The notes: generated from the sequence alone by a model not told the origin. DNA of 6,845 nt from Candidatus Gottesmanbacteria bacterium RIFCSPLOWO2_01_FULL_49_10 (GCA_001781025.1 MFJZ01000031.1:3211-10055), one strand, 5' to 3'; shown: positions 1 through 5,306, numbered from the stretch's first letter. Made by a program: numbers and translations.

Positions 1-509
1 GTCTCCCTACAAGCTGGGACGCGTTTGAAACCTCCCTCCCCCGCCATGCGCGCCACGAATTACGACGAAAGATCCGACTGATCGAAAGTAAGTACCCCGA
101 TGCAACCATCAAACAGAGCCACAACCCAAAAGGAGACATGCCGACGTTTCTCGAGCTTATGGCTACCGACGAACACAAGGCAAGCTTCCTGACCCCTGCC
201 ATGCGCACGTTTTTCCTGACACTTCCCGGAGTGTTTCCCACAGAACTATCCCTACAATTTTTACAGATCGGCAATAATCGGGTCGCGGGCATTCTGTTTT
301 TTATCCTGAACGACACGCTGTATCTCTATAACAGCGGCGCCGACAGCATCCGCTACTCCATGGCCGGCTTCTACCTCACGGCTAAATCTATCGGGTATGC
401 AATCGGGAAAGGACTGCAAACATATAACTTTCTCCAGGGGAGCGAGCGATATAAATATAATCTGGGAGGCAACGACTTCCTCGTCAATATGATCAGGGAA
501 TCATTCTAG
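1..509 (+). CDS. GNAT acyltransferase, BioF2/FemAB-like (Acetyltransf_6 type), C-terminal part
   Basis: This gene is cut by the left edge. The frame, with codons starting at base 3, is open from the edge to the TAG at 507-509, giving about 168 residues. An in-frame ATG at 138 is not the start, because family-like sequence precedes it: SWDAFETSLPRHARHELRRK resembles the Arg/Lys-rich segment typical of BioF2-like N-acyltransferases. Further on, FLTPAMRTFF, a hydrophobic strand followed by NDTLYLYNSGAD, and the near-terminal FLQGSERYKYNLG match the usual 'G-x-x-x-YK' ending of this GNAT subfamily. Family members transfer acyl or aminoacyl groups in envelope polysaccharide or peptidoglycan-related chemistry; the substrate here cannot be read. 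It converges on the ZIP gene with only eight bases between, and no hairpin terminator is visible there. Class assignment is good, specific role unknown. Confidence 0.8.
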   Translation, partial: LPTSWDAFETSLPRHARHELRRKIRLIESKYPDATIKQSHNPKGDMPTFLELMATDEHKASFLTPAMRTFFLTLPGVFPTELSLQFLQIGNNRVAGILFFILNDTLYLYNSGADSIRYSMAGFYLTAKSIGYAIGKGLQTYNFLQGSERYKYNLGGNDFLVNMIRESF

Positions 510-517
510 ATGAGAAA

Positions 518-1273
518 TCATGCACCGTGGGAAAGTCGGACAAGAACGACAACAAGAACGATACTTAAGAGAAGTGGTGCCACGACCCGAAAGACATGCT
601 TGTGCCCCGCACGATGATGCAATTCCGGGATGAGATCCGAAGCGCCAAGGTACAAAAATATCCCGCTTGCCGCCGCCAGAAACAAGGGGAGATGTCCGGC
701 AAGTGCCGTACCGCTTGCATAACCGATGAGTGCGCCCGGAACAGTAGCAAGCGACTGGAAAACATTAACGAGCAGAACTCTTCTGCGCGACCATCCTTGG
801 TTCAGGAGAATCGTAAAATCGCCAATCTCCTGAGGCAGTTCATGAGCGGCAACAGCAAGCGTTGTCGTAAGCCCGAGAGCAGGGTTAGCGACAAAGGCGA
901 GCGCAATGACGACGCCATCTAGAAAATTATGGAGGGTGTCGCCCACAATGACGAGGATCGGTAAGGACTCCGTGTGGTCTGCGTGCTCATGATGAGTGCC
1001 GTGGAAACCATACCGCATGAGGAGACGCTCAAGGATAAAAAACGCGACCAACCCGGCCATCGCGGCGAGAAATACGGGGTGCGAATCGCTCGCTTGCTCG
1101 ACTGCTTCCGGCAGAAGATCGGCAAAACTCGTCGCGATAAAGGCACCCGCAGCAAAAGAGAGAAGTGACGTGGTGATGGCTTGACGTACGGATACCTTCA
1201 AAAGAAGGAGAAGCACGCCGCCTGCAAGAGAGAAAAGTCCGCCGACTAAACTATAAAAAAGGAGTGTCACCAT
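518..1273 (-). CDS. ZIP family divalent metal transporter
   Basis: This 251-residue, very hydrophobic inner-membrane protein likely imports Zn2+, Fe2+ or a related divalent metal. Seven or eight membrane segments can be drawn, starting near residues 5-25, 33-52 and 66-84. The two ZIP signatures are intact: HNFLDG at 115-120 (TM4) and HELPQEIGD at 144-152 (TM5), supplying the His, Asn, Asp and Glu metal ligands. The paired motifs FADLLPE (50-56) and ASDLIPE (211-217) are also typical. The loop before TM4 is His-rich (HGTHHEHADH, 91-100), as in many ZIPs, where it is thought to sense or gather metal. It starts nine bases after the Fur-family stop codon and is surely co-transcribed with it. No Shine-Dalgarno site precedes the ATG. 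GufA/ZupT-like by pattern; the metal cannot be deduced. Confidence 0.93.
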   Translation of the reverse strand: MVTLLFYSLVGGLFSLAGGVLLLLLKVSVRQAITTSLLSFAAGAFIATSFADLLPEAVEQASDSHPVFLAAMAGLVAFFILERLLMRYGFHGTHHEHADHTESLPILVIVGDTLHNFLDGVVIALAFVANPALGLTTTLAVAAHELPQEIGDFTILLNQGWSRRRVLLVNVFQSLATVPGALIGYASGTALAGHLPLFLAAASGIFLYLGASDLIPELHHRAGHKHVFRVVAPLLLSIVLVVVLVRLSHGA

Positions 1274-1282
1274 ATAGAAAAA

Positions 1283-1696
1283 TTACTGACATTTGATGCA
1301 GCGGCCGAAAAATTCGAGCGTATGCCGAGTCACCTGAAACTTCGACTTCTTCCCGACTTGCCCAAGAAGCATCTGCTCGTCTAGGGGAACATCCTCTATG
1401 GACCCGCACTGTTCGCAGACGAGGTGATGGTGATGCCCCGTGGCGCCTACGAGTTCGTAACGAGCGGTTTGGTCGCCAAATTGTGTTTTTTGTACGAGTC
1501 CTAACCGGGTAAAAAGGTCAAGCGTCCTGTACACCGTAACCAGATCGCTCTTTACCCCTTTTCTTCGAAGCATGCCAAAGAGCTCCTGAGCACTCGTCGG
1601 CGTCGCGGGCAAAACATCCAGAATCCGCCGGCGCGGGGTGGTCAGGCGGTGTCCGGTCTCGTGAAGAAACGGAAATTGTGCTGCTCGTACTGGCAT
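1283..1696 (-). CDS. Fur-family metal-responsive transcriptional regulator
   Basis: Fur/Zur/Nur/PerR-type repressor. The N-terminal winged helix includes RLTTPRRRILDVL and the recognition-helix region VTVYRTLDLFTRLGLV. The C-terminal metal-binding and dimerisation part carries HHHH, then CEQC, then RHTLEFFGRCIKCQ. Both CxxC pairs of the structural zinc site are present, and the HHHH cluster plus the His of RHTLEF supply sensing-site ligands. I place the start at the ATG of 1694-1696 (137 residues). The ATG 18 bases upstream (1714) would sit before the predicted transcription start and inside an operator-like repeat. Neither start has a Shine-Dalgarno site. It lies directly upstream of the ZIP permease, so it probably represses its own operon when metal is replete. 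Which metal it senses is undecided: the partner suggests zinc or iron, while the operator resembles nickel-responsive Nur boxes. Confidence 0.93.
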   Translation of the reverse strand: MPVRAAQFPFLHETGHRLTTPRRRILDVLPATPTSAQELFGMLRRKGVKSDLVTVYRTLDLFTRLGLVQKTQFGDQTARYELVGATGHHHHLVCEQCGSIEDVPLDEQMLLGQVGKKSKFQVTRHTLEFFGRCIKCQ

Positions 1697-1715
1697 ATTG
1701 CAATTCAATTGCATT
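1697..1715. promoter_or_regulatory. Fur-type operator box A, imperfect 7-5-7 inverted repeat
   Basis: ATTGCAA-ttcaa-TTGCATT repeats the design of box B with one mismatch in the right arm. Its centre lies 23 bases from that of box B, about two helical turns, so two dimers could bind nearly the same face. It covers the predicted transcription start and ends one base before the preferred start codon of the regulator gene. Confidence 0.55.
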
Positions 1716-1716
1716 T

Positions 1717-1745
1717 ATTATTGCAAGCATTTTGCAATATGTCAA
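1717..1745 (-). promoter_or_regulatory. Sigma70-type promoter of the Fur-ZIP operon
   Basis: Reading the minus strand, a perfect -35 TTGACA (1745-1740) is followed by a 17-base spacer and a -10 AATAAT (1722-1717, five of six to consensus). Transcription would start near 1709-1711, leaving a leader of roughly 13-16 bases before the ATG at 1696. The -35 contains the TGA stop codon of the upstream hydrolase. Read-through from that gene may also reach the operon, but this is its dedicated promoter. Confidence 0.72.
1720..1738. promoter_or_regulatory. Fur-type operator box B, 7-5-7 inverted repeat
   Basis: A perfect inverted repeat, ATTGCAA-gcatt-TTGCAAT, fills most of the spacer between -35 and -10 of the operon promoter, so a bound dimer would block RNA polymerase. 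The core TTGCAA-N5-TTGCAA equals, as I recall it, the consensus for the actinobacterial nickel regulator Nur (tTGCaa-N5-ttGCAA). Assignment as the operator of the adjacent regulator is inferred from position and symmetry. Confidence 0.65.
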
Positions 1746-2347
1746 GCAGATTGCTCACTATGCAAAAAGGCGATCAACGGTCTTGAGAAAATAGTAAGCG
1801 CGGCGGCGATACTCACGACATGCTCAACGGAAGGCACGGTGATGTTGTACGCGCCATCAATCGCTGACGTGTTGCCTGGCACCAGCTCATCCCCAAAACC
1901 CGCCCGCACCGTCATGATCTTTTTGCGATCGGCGGTCGAAAGCTTCTGAACACGGTATTCGCACAACGCCACGAACTGGGCAAAAGCAGCGCTTGAAGCG
2001 GTACGAGTCGTAAACGAGCGAAATCCACGCTCCTGCCCCCTCTGAAGACGGCTGCAAACTGTAATCACTTTATGAATGATTCGTCTGCGTCGGACAAACG
2101 CATTGATGACCGCACTTCCACCAGCGCTCAAGCCCACAAGCGACACGCGCTCTCCTCGTTTAGAATAGCGGTCAATAAGGCGAATAAGTCGCGCGAGTCT
2201 CGGGTGAAATGACGATCCTTTATCCCGCCACCCGACACGGTAGACTACGGGTACCAACCCGTAGCGTTTCCAATGCTTAATCAACCATTCTAGCTGCCTT
2301 CCCTCGTCTCCTAAACCGGGAACAACAATCACGCGGTGCTTGATCAT
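1742..2347 (-). CDS. Small alpha/beta-hydrolase fold protein
   Basis: A 201-residue cytoplasmic protein with no signal peptide. It opens with a beta strand and oxyanion-type turn (HRVIVVPGLGDEG, 4-16), then has the nucleophile elbow G-L-S-A-G at 72-76 (Ser74). A plausible acid is Asp153 in GFGDELVP, and a plausible histidine is His176 in PSVEHVVS. Order and spacing fit the hydrolase triad, and the short length leaves little room for a lid domain. The substrate is unknown; an esterase or thioesterase-like activity is a guess. The frame is open further upstream, to an ATG at 2554, but that part would overlap the divergent amidotransferase gene and has no hydrolase character. The ATG at 2345-2347 lies six bases after a TATACT, so that start is chosen. 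Its stop codon overlaps the -35 of the next operon. Confidence 0.78.
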   Translation of the reverse strand: MIKHRVIVVPGLGDEGRQLEWLIKHWKRYGLVPVVYRVGWRDKGSSFHPRLARLIRLIDRYSKRGERVSLVGLSAGGSAVINAFVRRRRIIHKVITVCSRLQRGQERGFRSFTTRTASSAAFAQFVALCEYRVQKLSTADRKKIMTVRAGFGDELVPGNTSAIDGAYNITVPSVEHVVSIAAALTIFSRPLIAFLHSEQSA

Positions 2348-2353
2348 GCAGGA

Positions 2354-2382
2354 AGTATAGCAGCATTCGACGAGCCCGTCAG
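2354..2382 (-). promoter_or_regulatory. Promoter of the hydrolase gene, predicted leaderless
   Basis: On the minus strand, CTGACG (2382-2377; four of six to the -35 consensus), a 17-base spacer and TATACT (2359-2354; five of six) are followed by exactly six bases and then the ATG. Transcription should begin at or next to the start codon. Confidence 0.55.
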
Positions 2383-2395
2383 AATCGCCTATAAT
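2367..2395 (+). promoter_or_regulatory. Promoter of the glutamine amidotransferase gene, predicted leaderless
   Basis: TCGACG (2367-2372; four of six), a 17-base spacer and a perfect TATAAT (2390-2395) are followed by six bases and the ATG at 2402. The expected +1 coincides with the A of ATG. This promoter overlaps the divergent hydrolase promoter, so polymerases on the two strands probably compete. Confidence 0.62.
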
Positions 2396-2401
2396 ATCAT
2401 T

Positions 2402-3412
2402 ATGACTGAAACAATGCGTCCTCTCGCGGCGGGTATTGTAGATTTTAACCTCAAAAGAATGTCCTCCGAAGAAACGGCTGTACACGGCATTCCTGATACC
2501 CTCACTCAACATCTGGGTGATTGGCGACAATATCCACCAAACATCGCCCATCACTTTCCAGAAGGAATCTTGTGGTTCCGATCAGACCAACCATGGTTCT
2601 TCACTCGGGTAATGGCAGATGAGAAGCTCACGCAAACGCTCAAAAAGAACGACATTTTGATCCTGAGCGGCTCTGGTTTATCCGCACACGGCTTTCAACA
2701 GGGAAAAGCGTCCGAAGAATATCGACCAGCGTTAGAGCGGTCACAAGAAGTGATTCGTGATCTTCTCGGCGAAGGAAAATGGATACTGGGAATATGTTTC
2801 GGAGGACAACTCGCCGTCCACGCCGTGGGCGGAGAAATCGGCCGATTACCCCAAGGCGTCACAGAAGCAGGCTGGCTCACTCATGAACTGACAACAGAAG
2901 GAAAAGAGGACGATGTCTTTGGCCACCTACCGAACGTTTTTAGCGCGCCTCACCTCCATAACGACTTTGTGGCAAAGCTTCCACGCATTGGTACAAAAAT
3001 TGCCTCATCAAGCGGCGAAATAGAAGTTACGAAGGCAGATGTCTTGGCTATCCGGCACGGCTACCAAGATAGAGACGGGCTAGCAAACGGCGAGAGAAGC
3101 TATATTATGGCCAGCGTGATTGAATTTAGCAGTGGAGCAAAGCTTTACCAAATCCAGCCACACCCGGAAATGGCCACACCAGAGAAAGCAAATTTTTTAG
3201 TGCGCATGAATCAATGGGTAGCAAATGATAGCGAGATGGGTCAACAGTATTATGATCAGGCACTCGCCGTTCCAAACCATGTGGACTTCTCCGTGGCACA
3301 AACGATATCAAACTTTGTTGTTGCCGCTCAAAGAAATCTTGAAGATCTACGAGGAATCGCGTTTATGAAGGCCACACTCGTTCAAGATCTCTTCCAGTAT
3401 CTTCTAAAATAG
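2402..3412 (+). CDS. Class I glutamine amidotransferase-like protein (GMP synthase-like GATase)
   Basis: 336 residues, cytoplasmic. The class I GATase nucleophile elbow is ILGICFGGQL, with catalytic Cys132, and the partner pair is QPHPEM, with His254 and Glu256, so the Cys-His-Glu triad is complete. DILILSGSGLSAHG (about 84-97) is in the place of the usual 'dgvilsGGp' strand and loop. The N-terminal 80 residues and a tail of about 75 residues after the triad lie outside the roughly 190-residue core. No fused synthetase domain is present, so it either supplies ammonia to a partner or acts as a gamma-glutamyl hydrolase-type enzyme. No biosynthetic partner is adjacent. The ATG at 2402 is chosen over an in-frame ATG at 2336 because a perfect -10 lies six bases upstream and the extra residues would overlap the hydrolase gene. 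Substrate unknown. Confidence 0.87.
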   Translation: MTETMRPLAAGIVDFNLKRMSSEETAVHGIPDTLTQHLGDWRQYPPNIAHHFPEGILWFRSDQPWFFTRVMADEKLTQTLKKNDILILSGSGLSAHGFQQGKASEEYRPALERSQEVIRDLLGEGKWILGICFGGQLAVHAVGGEIGRLPQGVTEAGWLTHELTTEGKEDDVFGHLPNVFSAPHLHNDFVAKLPRIGTKIASSSGEIEVTKADVLAIRHGYQDRDGLANGERSYIMASVIEFSSGAKLYQIQPHPEMATPEKANFLVRMNQWVANDSEMGQQYYDQALAVPNHVDFSVAQTISNFVVAAQRNLEDLRGIAFMKATLVQDLFQYLLK

Positions 3413-3433
3413 GCAAAACGAGGTGACGCTTCG

Positions 3434-4150
3434 CTACATAAAAACCCACGCGGTGAAAACGACCGCTGTAAGGAAGGAAGCCGCCGTCACGGTGCGGGCG
3501 GGGCGGCTCCCAAACACCTCGCTTATCCGGACGACCAGGACAAACGCGGCAAATACCCCGGCCAAAAATCCCAACGGCGGCAGACCCATGCGCTGAGAGA
3601 TCCACCGGCCCCAACCCGCGTATTTAAGGACGAGCGCATGGAGGACAATAGCGACAAACGCCAATCGCGCGCCCCAGTACTGGAGCTTCCACCACACTCT
3701 CGTCCCGATCGCCCGCTCGACTACGCTGACAGAGAGAACGAGAAGAATAAACATAATGACGAGTCCGGTAAGTCCCGCGTATGCCGAAACCGGCTGGGCA
3801 AGGTAGAAACCAAACGGCCCGCGGCGCGCTAGGGGAAACATCACAAGGTACACGTGCGCGGCGCCGGTAAAAAATGTCATAACCCCCAGCTCTTTTCTAT
3901 ATTTCAGGAAACCATCAAAAATGCCATAGAGCCGTGCAAGGGGCCCCAACAAAAGAACGACACCCAAAAGTACCAATGTCGAAGCGGCCAGACTCTGGTT
4001 CAGAGATGACAAACCTGTGGATCCGGCTGCTATCGTATAATGCCGTAACCCCAAAACCGTGACGATGACGACCCCCACGGCCACTGCATACTGCCGAATA
4101 TTCTCCCCGCTCCCCGTGGATACGACTCTGGGCTGCTTCTTTCTGGCCAT
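3434..4150 (-). CDS. Ferric reductase-like transmembrane protein (MsrQ/FRD family)
   Basis: 238 residues with a basic N terminus (MARKKQPR) and about six membrane segments: near 22-36, 54-70, 88-106, 122-144, 160-176 and 193-208, with a last hydrophobic stretch at 220-238. The core LGPLARLYGIFDGFLKYRKELGVMTFFTGAAHVYL is the ferric-reductase-like domain pattern, shown here in part as LARLYGIF (71-78) and RKELGVMTFFTGAAH (85-99). Likely haem ligands are His99 and His171 (VLHALV). Families of this kind bind b-type haem and pass electrons across the membrane; MsrQ serves periplasmic methionine sulfoxide reductase MsrP, but no msrP lies nearby and no flavin or NAD domain is fused. The second TM5 histidine found in MsrQ proteins appears replaced: Gln157 or Tyr158 stands there. 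The electron donor, acceptor and haem count are therefore unclear. Confidence 0.82.
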   Translation of the reverse strand: MARKKQPRVVSTGSGENIRQYAVAVGVVIVTVLGLRHYTIAAGSTGLSSLNQSLAASTLVLLGVVLLLGPLARLYGIFDGFLKYRKELGVMTFFTGAAHVYLVMFPLARRGPFGFYLAQPVSAYAGLTGLVIMFILLVLSVSVVERAIGTRVWWKLQYWGARLAFVAIVLHALVLKYAGWGRWISQRMGLPPLGFLAGVFAAFVLVVRISEVFGSRPARTVTAASFLTAVVFTAWVFM

Positions 4151-4158
4151 ACAATATC

Positions 4159-4188
4159 AGTATATCGATATCCTCGTCGTGTTGACAA
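4159..4188 (-). promoter_or_regulatory. Promoter of the ferric reductase-like gene
   Basis: On the minus strand, TTGTCA (4188-4183; five of six), an 18-base spacer and TATACT (4164-4159; five of six) are followed by eight bases and the ATG at 4150. The predicted start of transcription is at or within a base or two of the start codon. The -35 lies within the first of two tandem palindromes, so the promoter looks regulated. Confidence 0.58.
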
Positions 4189-4205
4189 CACCTGTTGACA
4201 ACACC
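4179..4205. repeat. Tandem palindromic repeat, candidate operator
   Basis: The 12-base unit GTTGACAACACC occurs twice, at 4181-4192 and 4194-4205, with a period of 13. Each copy is also a palindrome around a central A: GTGTTG-A-CAACAC at 4179-4191 (13 bases, perfect) and TGTTG-A-CAACA at 4193-4203 (11 bases, perfect). The first covers the -35 of the ferric reductase-like gene. Tandem symmetric sites at a promoter are the usual form of a repressor or activator target; the regulator is unknown. The TTGACA strings read on the plus strand lack a matching -10. Confidence 0.55.
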
Positions 4206-4341
4206 CCTAGCCCCGTGCCTCACCGATAGCATTCGGCCCTGTTTCTATACTCCATGGGATAGGCGATACCAAACCACATGCGTAAAGGAGAGACGGGAAA
4301 ATGACAAGGCGAAGAACGTTTTGTTTTTTGAAAATATGAGG

Positions 4342-4647
4342 CTATTTACTCACCAGCTTCATCACTTCCCGCATGAATGCAGGCAAATCTGCTGGCCAAC
4401 GGGAGGTAACGAGGTTGCCATCTAACACGACGTCTTTGTCTTCCCAGACGCCACCTGCCTTTTTAACGGCTTGGGGAACTAAGTCGTGCCAATAAGAAGT
4501 CAGGTGTCTACCCTTGATGACACCGGCATCTGCCAGCGTCCACGGGCCATGACAAACGGAAGCAACTGGTTTATTTTTGGCAAAAAAGGATTGAGTTATT
4601 TCTCGTGCTCTTTTGATTTTACTGTGCCTATTCGCTTTGTGAGCCAT
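4342..4647 (-). pseudogene. DJ-1/PfpI family protein remnant, N-terminal half missing
   Basis: The readable frame gives about 100 residues ending at the TAG of 4342-4344. It matches the C-terminal half of the DJ-1/PfpI (class I GATase-fold) family: FFAKNKPVASVCHGPWTL with the nucleophile-elbow Cys and following His, then DAGVIKGRHLTSY, then VVLDGNLVTSRWPADLPAF. Family members are usually about 170-190 residues. Here the first 70-80 residues are gone, including the first Rossmann strands, the 'LVLPGG' loop and the glutamate that tunes the cysteine. I checked the other minus-strand frames upstream (to about 4790) and saw no N-terminal half, so this is a deletion or rearrangement rather than a simple frameshift. 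Family resemblance starts around base 4620. An ATG at 4647 could start a 101-residue product, but with half the fold absent I expect no function. Confidence 0.72.
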
Positions 4648-4659
4648 TTCTGGTATACT
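4631..4659 (+). promoter_or_regulatory. Candidate promoter of the RRM gene, extended -10
   Basis: TTCGCT (4631-4636, weak -35), a 17-base spacer and TATACT (4654-4659), preceded by TGG (4651-4653), make an extended -10 promoter. Transcription would start near 4666, giving a leader of about 130 bases. A second possible -10, TATAAA at 4769-4774, has no convincing -35 and would give a short leader. The upstream element lies inside the DJ-1 remnant. Confidence 0.45.
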
Positions 4660-4665
4660 CTCCCC

Positions 4666-4794
4666 TAGTTCAGAACAGTTCTTGAGAATTTGCTTTCCTT
4701 GTGAGAAAGGCACAACGCGTACGGCACTCTCGCCGCCGAAAGTATATTCTGGAAAATTTTGTTCTGCATATAAACCATTTATAGAAGGAGCAGT
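4666..4794 (+). promoter_or_regulatory. 5' leader of the RRM gene with small hairpins
   Basis: This untranslated stretch contains a perfect 11-base palindrome AGAAC-A-GTTCT (4672-4682) close to the predicted transcript start. It also has a possible hairpin of TGCTTTC (4691-4697) with GAAAGGCA (4705-4712), one base bulged, and a small GC stem CGGC (4722-4725) with GCCG (4732-4735). A long structured leader on an RNA-binding-protein gene suggests control of the mRNA by temperature or by the protein itself, but nothing here matches a known riboswitch. Confidence 0.35.
4783..4790 (+). promoter_or_regulatory. Strong Shine-Dalgarno site of the RRM gene
   Basis: AGAAGGAG ends four bases before the ATG at 4795. 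The spacing is slightly tight but the match to the 16S tail is strong. It is the only clear ribosome binding site in the window and fixes the start of the RRM protein. Confidence 0.8.
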
Positions 4795-5178
4795 ATGGGA
4801 ACAAAGTTATTTGTCGGCGGTTTATCGTTTGATACAACGGATCAGTCACTTTCTGATGCGTTTGCCCAAGCCGGGGCAGTCGTTTCGGCGAAAGTTATTA
4901 TTGACCGGATGAGCGGGAGGTCAAAAGGATTTGGATTCGTGGAGATGGCTTCAGCAGATGAAGCCCAGAAAGCGATCGATCTGTGGAACGGCAAGCCTCT
5001 CGACGGCAGAAACGTTGTCGTCAATGAAGCCCGACCCATGGAACCCAGGACCGGTGGCGGAGGTGGATACCGGGGTGGTGGAGGTGGAGGTGGACGGAGC
5101 GGATTCGGAGGCGGTGGTCACCGAGGTGGCGACCGTGGCGGACACCGTAACGACAACACCGGCGGACGGGATTGGTAA
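4795..5178 (+). CDS. RRM-domain RNA-binding protein with glycine/arginine-rich tail
   Basis: 127 residues. A single RNA recognition motif spans about 3-80: RNP2 is LFVGGL (5-10) and RNP1 is KGFGFVEM (44-51), with the exposed aromatic residues (Phe6, Phe46, Phe48) that stack on RNA bases. From residue 85 the protein is a low-complexity Gly/Arg/His tail (for example YRGGGGGGGRSGFGGGG), a likely disordered RNA-binding extension. The layout equals that of cyanobacterial Rbp proteins and plant glycine-rich RNA-binding proteins, many of them cold-induced RNA chaperones. Probable role: single-stranded RNA binding, perhaps RNA chaperone or turnover factor. It stands as a single-gene unit between its own promoter and a terminator. 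The DEAD-box helicase downstream is on the opposite strand but functionally related. Confidence 0.95.
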   Translation: MGTKLFVGGLSFDTTDQSLSDAFAQAGAVVSAKVIIDRMSGRSKGFGFVEMASADEAQKAIDLWNGKPLDGRNVVVNEARPMEPRTGGGGGYRGGGGGGGRSGFGGGGHRGGDRGGHRNDNTGGRDW

Positions 5179-5205
5179 TAATCACATTTCTTGTATAACC
5201 ACAAA

Positions 5206-5233
5206 AAAAACAGAACCTCGCGGTTCTGTTTTT
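5206..5233 (+). terminator. Intrinsic terminator after the RRM gene
   Basis: A perfect stem pairs AAAAACAGAACC (5206-5217) with GGTTCTGTTTTT (5222-5233) around a TCGC tetraloop, ending in a T run. An A run precedes it (5203-5210), so it could also stop transcription from the other strand. It begins 27 bases after the RRM stop codon and separates that gene from the Nudix-like gene. Confidence 0.9.
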
Positions 5234-5291
5234 GGTCGTATAGAGTGGATTGCCGACCTGCCTCATCAATCCAACAATTATTCTCTAACTG

Positions 5292-5300
5292 TGGTATAGT
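5292..5300 (+). promoter_or_regulatory. Extended -10 promoter of the Nudix-like gene, predicted leaderless
   Basis: TGG followed by TATAGT (5295-5300) forms an extended -10. Six bases separate it from the GTG start at 5307, so the transcript should start at the start codon. No good -35 is visible 16-18 bases upstream, which extended -10 promoters can tolerate. Confidence 0.5.
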
Positions 5301-5306
5301 AAGAGT

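Noticed and set aside
596..922. Open frame of 108 codons on the plus strand inside the ZIP gene
   Set aside because: It is antisense to a clear ZIP transporter with intact HNFLDG and HELPQE motifs, and its product shows no recognisable family or hydrophobic pattern; it is a shadow frame.
2348..2554. N-terminal extension of the hydrolase to an ATG at 2554
   Set aside because: It would be antisense to the start of the amidotransferase, has no hydrolase features, and bypasses the promoter next to the ATG at 2347.
3413..3433. Possible terminator between the amidotransferase and ferric reductase-like genes
   Set aside because: Only a weak five-pair stem with a G-T pair can be drawn near 3419-3433 and no T run follows on the plus strand.
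4245..4262. Imperfect palindrome CTATACTCCATGGGATAG with a TATACT inside
   Set aside because: Two of its nine pairs mismatch and one is a G-T wobble, no -35 lies at the right distance, and the ATG inside it is followed almost at once by a stop codon.
4278..4339. Two tiny overlapping frames (MRKGETGK and MTRRRTFCFLKI) after an AAAGGAG-like sequence, possible leader peptides
   Set aside because: They are 8 and 12 codons long, no plus-strand gene follows that they could control, and the ribosome site spacing is poor.
4672..4682. AGAACAGTTCT considered as a LexA/SOS box
   Set aside because: The Gram-positive type LexA box needs four bases between GAAC and GTTC; here there is one. It is kept only as an unassigned palindrome in the leader.
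4931..5299. 122-codon frame overlapping the RRM gene on the same strand
   Set aside because: It is a shifted reading of the glycine-rich repeat and crosses the terminator; no ribosome site or family similarity.
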